Assembly (NCBI GenBank): GCA_037443785.1
Contig: JBBINR010000025.1
Coordinates: 1-47,552 of the forward strand
Source of the DNA: JAQUOA01 sp037443785
Lineage (GTDB): Bacteria; Bacteroidota; Ignavibacteria; UBA10030; UBA8401
Reading direction: 5' to 3'
Length of the DNA: 47,552 nt
A program made the translations under genes and the position numbers. Positions within the stretch are counted from its first letter, which is position 1. Every line of letters starts with the position of its first letter. The notes under the pieces are model-generated. The model ran no database searches and was not told where the DNA came from. It saw only the letters and a list, made by a program, of their open reading frames with translations. Positions 26,679 to 34,751 of this stretch are shown piece after piece.

Positions 26679-29408
26679 TTAAAAATCTATGTTAACGCCA
26701 ATGTGAATATTGCGCGGCGCAGAAAATGAAGTCGGATTATCCAAGTACTGCTGTAATGTGTTCAAACCGGTAATTGCTCCCTTTTGGTATGCATAGATAT
26801 CAACATTTGCACGCCCGGTAATATCATCAACATTCACTTCGTTCTTTATGTCAAACAAATTATAGATCAGGAGAAACGCGTTAAATCGCGTACCAAATAC
26901 TTCAAATGATTTATCAGCACGAAAATCAACATTAAATGAACTTGGTTTCAACCCTCCATTTTCGAACTGGACGCCGCTATTGACTTGAACATTTTCTGTA
27001 TAGGGAAAACCATTTCCATAATGGGCAATTATTCCCGTCATCCAATTTCCCGGTTCACCAACATTCAAAGAAAGATTCAATGTGGAACGTTGGTCCCAAT
27101 CCAGCGGAACAACTTTTTTATTTGTTGCTTTTGGAGGATCGGATTGATTGGCAAAAAAGACGGTCAACGGATCGGAGGCATTTCCTTCGGCAATTTGGTA
27201 GGTGTAATCAGCACGCACGCTGTAAAAATCCGCATAGCGTTTTTCAACTGAAAGAACAAATCCGCGAACATTTCCATAATCACGGTTAATCAACCGCGCA
27301 TATTTATGTCCTTCGACAGTTTGAATAATTTCCGAACCTAATAAATTTCTTATATCTCTATAGTAGACGGAAAAATCTATGGCAATATTCGAAGAGAATG
27401 CTTGCTGCAAGCCCAGTTCATACATGACTGTTCTTTGAACATCGATATCTGGGTTCCCCATGACGGAAGAAGGAACAGATGTCGGTTCGATGATATATTC
27501 AGAATTTCTGTAGAGATTATTGAAAGACGGAATCTGGAAAAAATGCCCGTACGAGAAATGGATAATTCCCTGGTCGGTAATAGGAAACGAGATTCCGAAT
27601 CGGGGACTGAGCTGAAGTTTCGCTTTTGCTTTTTTCAGAGTCCCAGCCGGACCGAGCGGATTGAGTTTCCATCCGGTAGTTGTCCTAATCGTATCAAAGT
27701 CATGATTACGCATCGGATTTGTCAAATCGGCAAGGATGGAAGCATCCGGATCAAAATAATCAAACCGAACTCCGGCGTTAATAATCATAATTCCATACTC
27801 CATTTTGTCCTGGACGTAGGCTGAGGCTTCGATCGGTGTTTTGGAGTATCGCTGGTTTCCGAGCTCGCCAAGCGGCGGATAACCAACGGTAAAAATATAT
27901 TTATGAGTTGTTGAATCCATTAGTCCGGGGGTTTCATTCCTCATGGTCAAATCATGATTATAGATCTCATGCAATCTGGTTTCAATCCCAAGTCCAACTT
28001 TGTGCTCTTTGGTAAGCTGCGAACTAAATGCCCATTGCGCAATTTTTGTTGTGCTTCTGTTTTCATAACGTCCGGTCTGATTGCCGCCGTACCGAAACGT
28101 ATAATTCGATCGTGCAATGCCTGCATTTGATTCAAGATAACGGGAGTCTTTTGGATTTTCGTACAAAAACCCTTTACCCATAAACGTGTTGAGCGAAAAT
28201 TTGAGCGATTGAAACGTATTTTGATTGATAATATGATTAAACTGCAAATTCTGGACCCAGTTTTCATAATAATGCGACATCAAACCATCGGGGGCCCACC
28301 GAAATGCGTGATCATACGATTTACTCTTTCCCTTTTCCCAAAAACCTCCGTAAGTAATTTTTATCGCATCGTACGAGTATGCAATTTTACCGCTGAATGA
28401 ATATTTATTAAACGGATTCATCGGAATATATTTTCCGTCGCCGGTATTATGATTTATGAAAATATTATTTGTCTGATCAAGCACCGTCGGCTCTTCATCA
28501 TTGATATTGTAGACACGTTTTCCGTACAAATATCCCTGCTCGTCCTGATACCGGCCTGTAAGGAAAAAGGTAAGGTTGTCGGCAACAAGCGTTGGACCGC
28601 TTAAACTGAACTGGTAATTTTTCGTTCGAAGTAAATTCAATTTATCGAGATTGTAAAAGAGGTTGGAATGTTTTGAATAATAGTCACCGAAGTAGAATCC
28701 GACATTCCCGTGAAATTCCGGACTTCCGTCCTGCGTTACGATATTTACGACACCGGACATCGCCTGGCCGTACTCGGCATTAAACGTACCGCTGATGACC
28801 TCCATTTCACGAATGGAGGAATTTTCAGGAGTCAAACCGGCACCGCCGTTTAAAGGATTGTTGATGGGAATACCATCAACCAAATAAGCAACTTCGCCAC
28901 CTCTGCCTCCGCGAAAATGCCCATCTACAACACCGGCCTGCAAATTGATAACCTGTGAAATATTTTCGACCGGCATTGCTTTCATATCATCTGCTGATAT
29001 TGTGACCGACGTCGACGTTAAATCTTTTTGCACCAGCGGGCGCTCTGCTTCGATAACAACTTCTTCGCCTTCGACCACCGATTCTTCCAGTGTAATGTCG
29101 ATGGTTGTCGTCAAATCGATTTTCACGATCACATTTTTAACGACGGAATTTTTGTATCCGACGTTGGAAACATTCAACGTATATGTTCCGGGCGGGACGT
29201 TGCTGATGCTGTAAAACCCTTCAAAGTCTGTCGCAGCCCCGGATTTCGTTCCTTGGATGAGAATAGAAACGCCGATGATTGGTTCACCTGTTTTTTTATC
29301 TAAAACTTTTCCGACAATTTTTCCTGTTTGTCCGCTGAAAAGCGACGATGAAAAAAGTATGAAAAGCAGGAAAATGTTGCGCGGTGAGGTAAAGTGAAAA
29401 TATTTCAT
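26679..29408 (-). CDS. TonB-dependent receptor with CarboxypepD_reg-like domain
   Basis: Outer-membrane importer of 909 residues. Signal peptide about 1-26; CarboxypepD_reg-like domain 28-110 (GKVLDKKTGEPIIGVSILI, DFEGFYSISNVPPGTYTL); plug about 125-228 with VAYLVDGIPINNP and YGQAMSGVVNIVT; then a 22-strand-type barrel to the C-terminal IGVNIDF. In Bacteroidota such receptors pair with SusD lipoproteins for glycan import. Here no SusD is encoded; the next genes are the 1084-residue secreted protein and a PorV-like barrel. Expected cargo is a beta-glucan oligosaccharide, inferred from the surrounding enzymes. Confidence 0.94.
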   Translation of the reverse strand: MKYFHFTSPRNIFLLFILFSSSLFSGQTGKIVGKVLDKKTGEPIIGVSILIQGTKSGAATDFEGFYSISNVPPGTYTLNVSNVGYKNSVVKNVIVKIDLTTTIDITLEESVVEGEEVVIEAERPLVQKDLTSTSVTISADDMKAMPVENISQVINLQAGVVDGHFRGGRGGEVAYLVDGIPINNPLNGGAGLTPENSSIREMEVISGTFNAEYGQAMSGVVNIVTQDGSPEFHGNVGFYFGDYYSKHSNLFYNLDKLNLLRTKNYQFSLSGPTLVADNLTFFLTGRYQDEQGYLYGKRVYNINDEEPTVLDQTNNIFINHNTGDGKYIPMNPFNKYSFSGKIAYSYDAIKITYGGFWEKGKSKSYDHAFRWAPDGLMSHYYENWVQNLQFNHIINQNTFQSLKFSLNTFMGKGFLYENPKDSRYLESNAGIARSNYTFRYGGNQTGRYENRSTTKIAQWAFSSQLTKEHKVGLGIETRLHEIYNHDLTMRNETPGLMDSTTHKYIFTVGYPPLGELGNQRYSKTPIEASAYVQDKMEYGIMIINAGVRFDYFDPDASILADLTNPMRNHDFDTIRTTTGWKLNPLGPAGTLKKAKAKLQLSPRFGISFPITDQGIIHFSYGHFFQIPSFNNLYRNSEYIIEPTSVPSSVMGNPDIDVQRTVMYELGLQQAFSSNIAIDFSVYYRDIRNLLGSEIIQTVEGHKYARLINRDYGNVRGFVLSVEKRYADFYSVRADYTYQIAEGNASDPLTVFFANQSDPPKATNKKVVPLDWDQRSTLNLSLNVGEPGNWMTGIIAHYGNGFPYTENVQVNSGVQFENGGLKPSSFNVDFRADKSFEVFGTRFNAFLLIYNLFDIKNEVNVDDITGRANVDIYAYQKGAITGLNTLQQYLDNPTSFSAPRNIHIGVNIDF

Positions 29409-29459
29409 AGAAGTTTAAAATTATTGATGAGGATATCTGGCATAGTGCTGTTGCACTGC

Positions 29460-31790
29460 TTATTTCATAAGCAGCATTTTTTGTACTGCAGAATATTTTC
29501 CTGCAACCATTCTGCAAAAATAAATTCCGCTTGCATAACGCGATGCATTCCACGTGATGCTGTGCTTCCCGGCGTCAAGCTTTGAATTGACCAATGTTTC
29601 CACTTCATTTCCAAGAAGATCGAAGATTTTCAATTGGACATTTTCCGCCTGCACTAACGAAAATTTAATCGTCGTTGCGGGATTAAATGGATTCGGATAA
29701 TTTTGCTCCAGTGCATATTCCTTCGCAACCGATGATTCATTTTTAACGCCGGTCGTATTCATGTATTCACTTTTATTTGAATACAAACCATAGGTACTTC
29801 GTAATTTCACCATAACCGGTTTTTCTATTGCGCGATTCATTCGCATCAAGCCCATACTTTGAAACCCGGCCGCCTGCTGGTGCGAATACCAATCAAAAAT
29901 ACACCACCATGTTATTCCTGCTATGAATCCTCCGGGGTTATACACTCCGGTATTCTTGATTGCCAGCCACGGACTGAATCCGGCATATGTCGAATCAAAA
30001 ATTTTTATTTGATCATTAAATTTCGACATATCTTCTCCCGACCAGTAGCCATATTCGGTGGCGATAATCGGTTTCGTCGGGAAGCTATAATGTGCGTCCG
30101 CCATAAAATACCGAGTCCCCTTTGCTATCCCGAATCCGTACGGATTGTAGAAAATACCAAAATACATCGTCCATCCCGGTACATCGGAAAATGCTTGAGA
30201 CGCATCATTCGGGCCGGGACGATCTGCAGCGGCAGATTGTGTTACAAGACGTCCGTCAGGATATTGTCCATCAATTTCGGACTGCACCATTTGAAGAAAC
30301 TCTGACCGGCCGTTTACATCTTTGCACTCATTACTCGTACTCCACATTGCAATCGATGGCCGATTGTAATCACGAAAGGTCATTTCGCGGAACATTTGAA
30401 GATGAATGTACCGAACATAGTTTTGAACAAACCACGATTTAACATCGTCAAACCACCATACGGGTATTTCTTCCATCACCAATAATCCGTACCGGTCCGC
30501 CGCCAGATACGTGAAGGGATGATTCGGATAATGTCCCGACCGCAAATAATTTGCATTAACTTTTTTAATGGTAATGATGTCGCTAATAATTTGGTTGATT
30601 GGAAGACTGCGGCCATAACTCGGATGATCTTCATGTCGCGCAACGCCGTGCATAAAAACGGGTTTTTCATTCAAGTAGATTTTATCCTCAACCGTTTTTA
30701 TCGTACGTATTCCAAATTGCGTACAGAATTCATCTTTGACGATTCCGTTTTGCGAGATCGTGACTTTCAGAATATAAAGATTTGGGTGAAGCGGCGACCA
30801 CAATTGCGGGTTCTGTACTTTAAACTGTAACTGCCACACACCGATCGAATCTGCAGAAATTGACAGCAGCTGCTGTGTTACACCGGTAAGCACAGCTTCA
30901 TCGCCGATAAGTTCTGCAGAAATTTCTTTTGTTAAGGAGACAGAATCGGTTTTTGCCTTATAGACATGAAGGGCAACATCAACATTCTGCGCCGATGCAT
31001 TCGTATTGTTTACAATGATCGTGGAACGAACGGTACCGTCAATATTGAGCGGAACAACATCAGCGCGAGTTACGGAAATTTTATCACTAAATTCGAGATA
31101 GACATCATGAATAATTCCCGTGTAATTAAACCAATCGCATGGGTAAAACGGCACGATGTCTTCATTCACGCGTGAACCCCAGGGAATATTATCGACCCGC
31201 ACTACTAATACATTCGCACTGTCAAACCGAATTGCGGAAGAGACGTCGAATGAAAAAGGAGTATACCCGCCTTCGTGCCATCCTAAATATTTTCCATTCA
31301 GCCACACATCAGCGACATAGTTGACAGCGTAGAAATTCAGCTTTACAAATTTTTGCTTCAATGAATCCGCAAGTGAGAATGATGATCGGTACCAGACACC
31401 GTTCTCATAATACTCAGGAACTTTTTCATTGGCATTCAAATTATTCTCCACACCGGGAATCCCGTGTAATCCCCATCCGCTGTCATCAAAATACGGCGAT
31501 TGACGACCGGCGGCTTCGGTAAGCAGCTGCGCATATCCCGCAGAATCTCTTTTCAACAGGGAGAGGTCATGATTAGCGGCGAATCGAACTCTTTTCCATT
31601 GACCGGCAAGTGAATACATCGTTCGTGTTTGTTTTTCAAATGACGGTACCGGCATTCCATTTTGGTATGGAATAGAAACATTCGAGAGTGTTTCCAAATT
31701 CAATGTGCTTTGAAGCGATGCGTATTGACCATAGAGCACATGAACAGTGCCAATCACTACAAAAAGGATTAAACGAAATATTTTTGTCAT
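29460..31790 (-). CDS. Secreted GH2-family glycosidase with T9SS tail
   Basis: GH2 enzyme of 776 residues. Signal peptide about 1-21; sugar-binding jelly roll (about 60-235; NYVADVWLNGKYLGWHEGGY), an immunoglobulin-like domain (about 237-365), and a TIM barrel with GVARHEDHP, MWSTSNE (acid/base Glu488) and IATEYGYW (nucleophile Glu579). A T9SS type A tail starts at NYPNPFNPAT. GH2 covers beta-galactosidase, beta-glucuronidase, beta-mannosidase and some exo-beta-glucanases; SNECKD after the acid/base Glu does not settle which. The gap to the TonB receptor gene is 51 bases and to the upstream binding-protein gene 113 bases with a strong hairpin. Confidence 0.92.
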   Translation of the reverse strand: MTKIFRLILFVVIGTVHVLYGQYASLQSTLNLETLSNVSIPYQNGMPVPSFEKQTRTMYSLAGQWKRVRFAANHDLSLLKRDSAGYAQLLTEAAGRQSPYFDDSGWGLHGIPGVENNLNANEKVPEYYENGVWYRSSFSLADSLKQKFVKLNFYAVNYVADVWLNGKYLGWHEGGYTPFSFDVSSAIRFDSANVLVVRVDNIPWGSRVNEDIVPFYPCDWFNYTGIIHDVYLEFSDKISVTRADVVPLNIDGTVRSTIIVNNTNASAQNVDVALHVYKAKTDSVSLTKEISAELIGDEAVLTGVTQQLLSISADSIGVWQLQFKVQNPQLWSPLHPNLYILKVTISQNGIVKDEFCTQFGIRTIKTVEDKIYLNEKPVFMHGVARHEDHPSYGRSLPINQIISDIITIKKVNANYLRSGHYPNHPFTYLAADRYGLLVMEEIPVWWFDDVKSWFVQNYVRYIHLQMFREMTFRDYNRPSIAMWSTSNECKDVNGRSEFLQMVQSEIDGQYPDGRLVTQSAAADRPGPNDASQAFSDVPGWTMYFGIFYNPYGFGIAKGTRYFMADAHYSFPTKPIIATEYGYWSGEDMSKFNDQIKIFDSTYAGFSPWLAIKNTGVYNPGGFIAGITWWCIFDWYSHQQAAGFQSMGLMRMNRAIEKPVMVKLRSTYGLYSNKSEYMNTTGVKNESSVAKEYALEQNYPNPFNPATTIKFSLVQAENVQLKIFDLLGNEVETLVNSKLDAGKHSITWNASRYASGIYFCRMVAGKYSAVQKMLLMK

Positions 31791-31849
31791 GCAATTATTA
31801 ATTCTTAATTCAGAAGAAAGGGGGCATCAAGCAGAAACATGATATATCA

Positions 31850-31885
31850 TTCATTGCGGTTGCATGCACATGCAACCGCAATGAA
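31850..31885. other. 17-bp perfect hairpin between the first and second genes of the array
   Basis: Arms TTCATTGCGGTTGCATG (31850-31866) and CATGCAACCGCAATGAA (31869-31885) are separated by two bases. It lies 18 bases after the stop of the first gene. No T-tract follows on the minus strand, so it looks like an mRNA processing or stabilising structure, or an attenuator, that would raise the first product over the rest. Confidence 0.75.
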
Positions 31886-31903
31886 AAGAACGTCAGACAA
31901 CAC

Positions 31904-34432
31904 TTACTTCAACAACATCATCTTTTTCGTTAATGCGAATGAATTTGATTCAAGACGATAGACATACATACCGCTGGAGAGTTTCGTTGCATCAAGAGAT
32001 ACCGTGTACGAACCTTCCTCTTGGTACTGGTTAACAACCGTCATTACTTCACGTCCAAGAATATCAAATACTTTCAACGATACGACGCTGGCTTTCGGGA
32101 TGCTGTACCGAATCGAGGTCGTTGGATTGAACGGATTTGGATAGTTTTGTGAAAGTTCAAATGATGTCGCAACAATGCCTTCATTTCTCTGAACTGCTGT
32201 CCATCGGTTGCCAATCCATGTATATGACCATTTCCACATATCCTGCCATGAATTATCTTTATTGTTCGGTGAATAGCAGATAATTCCTTCGCGTGATTCC
32301 CATGGTTGACCGGTAGGATTCTTATCGTCGTTATCGTTGATTGAATAGTCAATCGGAATTCTCATTCCTTCAACTGGTTTAAATACCGAAACTCCGGCAC
32401 CCAACGAATCTGCCAACATTTGGAACGGAATTTTTGCTTCGATAATATAACCGGGTGTTAAAACTTTTTCTACCCATTTGTAAGAAGCAGTTCCGTGATC
32501 CAAATATTTTCCATTGTTATCAAGCAAAGCACCAAAGCGTGTCATGCGGAAATGATAATCAGGAGTTGCTCCTTTTGTGTATCCGGTATGTCTTTTTCCT
32601 CTCCAATCATATAAGCCAATGAACAGATCGCAGCCATCAACTCCATAGGATCCCTTGGAATAAATCAAAGAGTCATTTGTCTTACCGACGATATCATCAG
32701 TAACATCAAATGCAACATATAAATTGTTCGCATCCGTAGCGATATATGATTTCACCGATAGATCCGCATCGTCGGTAACAACGCCGCCTTCAACATGCCC
32801 TTGACCTGTCTTTGGAACAGAACTTATCACTATTGGTTGAATACCGGCTGTTTCCCACTCAGTAACATCACCATCAATGGCAATGCCTGCCGGAGGAGCT
32901 ACGGCGATTGTTGCAACACCTTTTGCTTTTGTTGTCACTGCGGTAGATAATCCGGGTGCTCCAATATTTCCATCTTGATCCATAGCTGTTACACCATAAT
33001 AGTAGGTAACGTTTTGATCAGTTTTCGGAGATCGGAGCTGGTGAGTTGCCGATGATACACCCGCTGCAATTTTGTACGGCGGTAAATCTTCAACGGTAGA
33101 ATCGTCAACGCTTGTGAACGGTTTTTCACTGGCATAGACATTGTATTTTGCGCCGACTTCGTTCGGAACATCTGTCCACGAAACGATATTTGTAAAGTTG
33201 CCACCAAGCGTAGAAATTCCGGTTGGTGCAACGGGAGGAATAACATCAAAAACTGGATTTCCCGACCATACATCCGTTACATAGATAACTCTTCCAACCT
33301 TTCCAGTTTTTTGCGCCATAATGCCAAACACAGTGATATGCGCTGAGTCTATACTTTTCGTTCCATCTTGGAATACTAAATCTTTGATCGCAATGTTGTA
33401 TTGATGCCATGTGTCATCATCAATCAAGTCAAAAACTTTTCCTTTTTTACCAGCACCTTCTAATTGAACACGGAGTGAATCATTAGCACCGACGCCGTTA
33501 GGAGCGCATTTGAGTTTAAAATGCAATGTGTCCTTGTTCCACGATCCAACCATATTTGTCGAATTGAGATTAACTCCCCAACCTGTATAACCTGAATCTG
33601 CACCCCAGCCTGGGTTTGTGCCTTGAGTCCATTTAACAGCATTTGTCAATGGTCCGCCAACACCAATTCCTTTTTCAATGCCAACCGTGGATGATCCCCA
33701 TGCCCATGCGTCACCCGAAACAACTCCCGTAAAATTCACACCGTTAAATATTGTTACGGGAACTGGCTTTGAACCTTCCATTCTGAAATCGTCATAATAA
33801 ACTTCTAATGAATCTGCAACGTCTGTAATTGTCAACTCCGTTAAATACCAGGTTGAAATTCTATTGGCATCAAATTTTTTATTGATGAAAGGAGGCCAAC
33901 CCCATGCAGCAGGAGCGATACAAAAACCAGAAGAGTCGGGTGACAATGAACCGTCGGTTGGTGTTCTTTCAACTAACGGAATTTTTAAATTGACCCATCC
34001 TTTGGCGGCATCTAAGATTGTATTGTTTTGATACACCCACACTTCACCGTCCGCACCCGCTTCATCTTCTGTTACTTGAAGACGGAAGCTAACAACTTCG
34101 GGATGTGTCGGAGCTTTTGTTACATTAATCCAAATACTGAGTGATTCTGCATTGCTCCAATCATACGGCTTGGTATGGTTCTTCATTCCCACTTGAGATG
34201 CAGCACCCCAAGCATTTGAATGGGCTAAGACGCTCCAATTCTTCATTGACGCTGCACCTTCTTTTTTAGTTGCTGCATCGCCCGTAAACACTAACGTACA
34301 AGGGCCGTCATGCCACGAAGCAAATAGTGTGTCCGGCCTCATATTATCAAAGCTTTCAAATTGTATGGATTGACCATAGGCAAATGACGCCATAAGGCCA
34401 ATGACAAAAACCACATACCGTAGCATCTTCAT
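31904..34432 (-). CDS. Secreted multi-module carbohydrate-binding protein with T9SS tail
   Basis: First gene behind the sigma-54 promoter; 842 residues, no catalytic domain recognised. Signal peptide 1-20; two consecutive galactose-binding-like beta-sandwiches (about 22-220 and 226-395, the first ending in LEVYYDDFRMEG as in CBM11-like modules); a fibronectin-III domain (about 400-500); a CBM9-like domain (about 512-735; IDGDVTEWETAGI, NNLYVAFDVTDD, GCDLFIGLYD); and a T9SS type A tail from NYPNPFNPTT. A good Shine-Dalgarno (AAAGGGAG) precedes the ATG. Likely a surface glucan-capturing protein, in the place SusE/SusF-type proteins hold in Bacteroidetes loci. Ligand is inferred from the neighbouring glucanases. 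Confidence 0.85.
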   Translation of the reverse strand: MKMLRYVVFVIGLMASFAYGQSIQFESFDNMRPDTLFASWHDGPCTLVFTGDAATKKEGAASMKNWSVLAHSNAWGAASQVGMKNHTKPYDWSNAESLSIWINVTKAPTHPEVVSFRLQVTEDEAGADGEVWVYQNNTILDAAKGWVNLKIPLVERTPTDGSLSPDSSGFCIAPAAWGWPPFINKKFDANRISTWYLTELTITDVADSLEVYYDDFRMEGSKPVPVTIFNGVNFTGVVSGDAWAWGSSTVGIEKGIGVGGPLTNAVKWTQGTNPGWGADSGYTGWGVNLNSTNMVGSWNKDTLHFKLKCAPNGVGANDSLRVQLEGAGKKGKVFDLIDDDTWHQYNIAIKDLVFQDGTKSIDSAHITVFGIMAQKTGKVGRVIYVTDVWSGNPVFDVIPPVAPTGISTLGGNFTNIVSWTDVPNEVGAKYNVYASEKPFTSVDDSTVEDLPPYKIAAGVSSATHQLRSPKTDQNVTYYYGVTAMDQDGNIGAPGLSTAVTTKAKGVATIAVAPPAGIAIDGDVTEWETAGIQPIVISSVPKTGQGHVEGGVVTDDADLSVKSYIATDANNLYVAFDVTDDIVGKTNDSLIYSKGSYGVDGCDLFIGLYDWRGKRHTGYTKGATPDYHFRMTRFGALLDNNGKYLDHGTASYKWVEKVLTPGYIIEAKIPFQMLADSLGAGVSVFKPVEGMRIPIDYSINDNDDKNPTGQPWESREGIICYSPNNKDNSWQDMWKWSYTWIGNRWTAVQRNEGIVATSFELSQNYPNPFNPTTSIRYSIPKASVVSLKVFDILGREVMTVVNQYQEEGSYTVSLDATKLSSGMYVYRLESNSFALTKKMMLLK

Positions 34433-34508
34433 ATATATATCTCCCTTTATGTTGGTGAAAAAAGTTATTGTGTGGATGGATATTACAATTTACAAACTTT
34501 AATTAACA

Positions 34509-34526
34509 AACGATCGTTACCGGTAA
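34509..34526. promoter_or_regulatory. Overlapping 10-bp palindromes in the leader
   Basis: AACGATCGTT (34509-34518) and TTACCGGTAA (34517-34526) are each perfectly palindromic and share two bases. They fall about 20-35 bases downstream of the predicted transcription start, a position suited to a repressor operator. The AACG-ATCG-TT form with central CG steps recalls LacI/GalR-type operators, but no such regulator is encoded in the window. Confidence 0.4.
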
Positions 34527-34556
34527 AAAAGTACATAGCAATAGTTCTTAATATGT

Positions 34557-34572
34557 TGCATACTGTATGCCA
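34557..34572 (-). promoter_or_regulatory. Sigma-54 (-24/-12) promoter of the glucanase array
   Basis: Minus-strand sequence TGGCATACAGTATGCA against the RpoN consensus TGGCACG-N4-TTGCA. The invariant GG and GC are present with exactly 10 bases between them; TGGCA and TGCA match fully. The predicted start is near 34546, giving a leader of about 115 bases before the ATG at 34432. A sigma-54-dependent activator is encoded immediately upstream on the same strand, which strongly supports the call. Confidence 0.8.
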
Positions 34573-34625
34573 GAGAAAAATAATAAAAATGTTCTTATTT
34601 TCTCTCAAAAATAGCGTACGGGGAG

Positions 34626-34654
34626 ATAAATATTATCAATATGATAATATTTAT
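34626..34654. promoter_or_regulatory. 13-bp inverted repeat, candidate activator site 1
   Basis: Perfect arms ATAAATATTATCA and TGATAATATTTAT around a 3-base centre. Its centre lies roughly 95 bases upstream of the predicted sigma-54 start, in the range used by enhancer-binding proteins. Confidence 0.55.
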
Positions 34655-34670
34655 TATAAATAAGATAATT

Positions 34671-34692
34671 TTTAAGTTAGCGATAACTTAAA
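34671..34692. promoter_or_regulatory. 9-bp inverted repeat, candidate activator site 2
   Basis: Perfect arms TTTAAGTTA and TAACTTAAA around GCGA, centred about 135 bases upstream of the predicted start and 42 bases (about four helical turns) from the first inverted repeat. As RNA it would form a short GNRA-capped hairpin, so it could also belong to the 3' end of the activator transcript. Confidence 0.5.
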
Positions 34693-34701
34693 TTTAAAAG
34701 T

Positions 34702-34728
34702 AAAAAAAAGAAATCGCCTGTGATAGGC
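34702..34728 (-). terminator. Terminator after the sigma-54 activator gene
   Basis: On the minus strand GCCT-atcac-AGGC is followed by GATTTC and a run of eight T. The stem is only 4 bp but GC-rich. It lies 23 bases past the stop codon and would separate the sensory operon from the array. Confidence 0.5.
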
Positions 34729-34751
34729 TTTAGTATTTCTTAAATATAGAA

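Larger units (their letters stand above)
34433..34751. other. Gene-free control region of the glucanase array
   Basis: A 319-base AT-rich gap between the activator gene and the array. Going in the minus direction it holds a terminator hairpin (34702-34728), two perfect inverted repeats (34671-34692, 34626-34654), a sigma-54 promoter match (34557-34572), two overlapping 10-bp palindromes (34509-34526) and the Shine-Dalgarno of the first gene. Confidence 0.85.

Noticed and set aside
29438..29454. TGGCAT...TTGCA resembling a sigma-54 promoter on the plus strand
   Set aside because: Twelve bases separate GG from GC instead of ten, and no plus-strand gene follows.
26679..34432. Possible SusD homologue among the non-catalytic secreted proteins
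   Set aside because: Neither the 1084-residue nor the 842-residue protein shows the lipobox or TPR-like helical composition of SusD; both are mostly beta-rich with C-terminal sorting domains.
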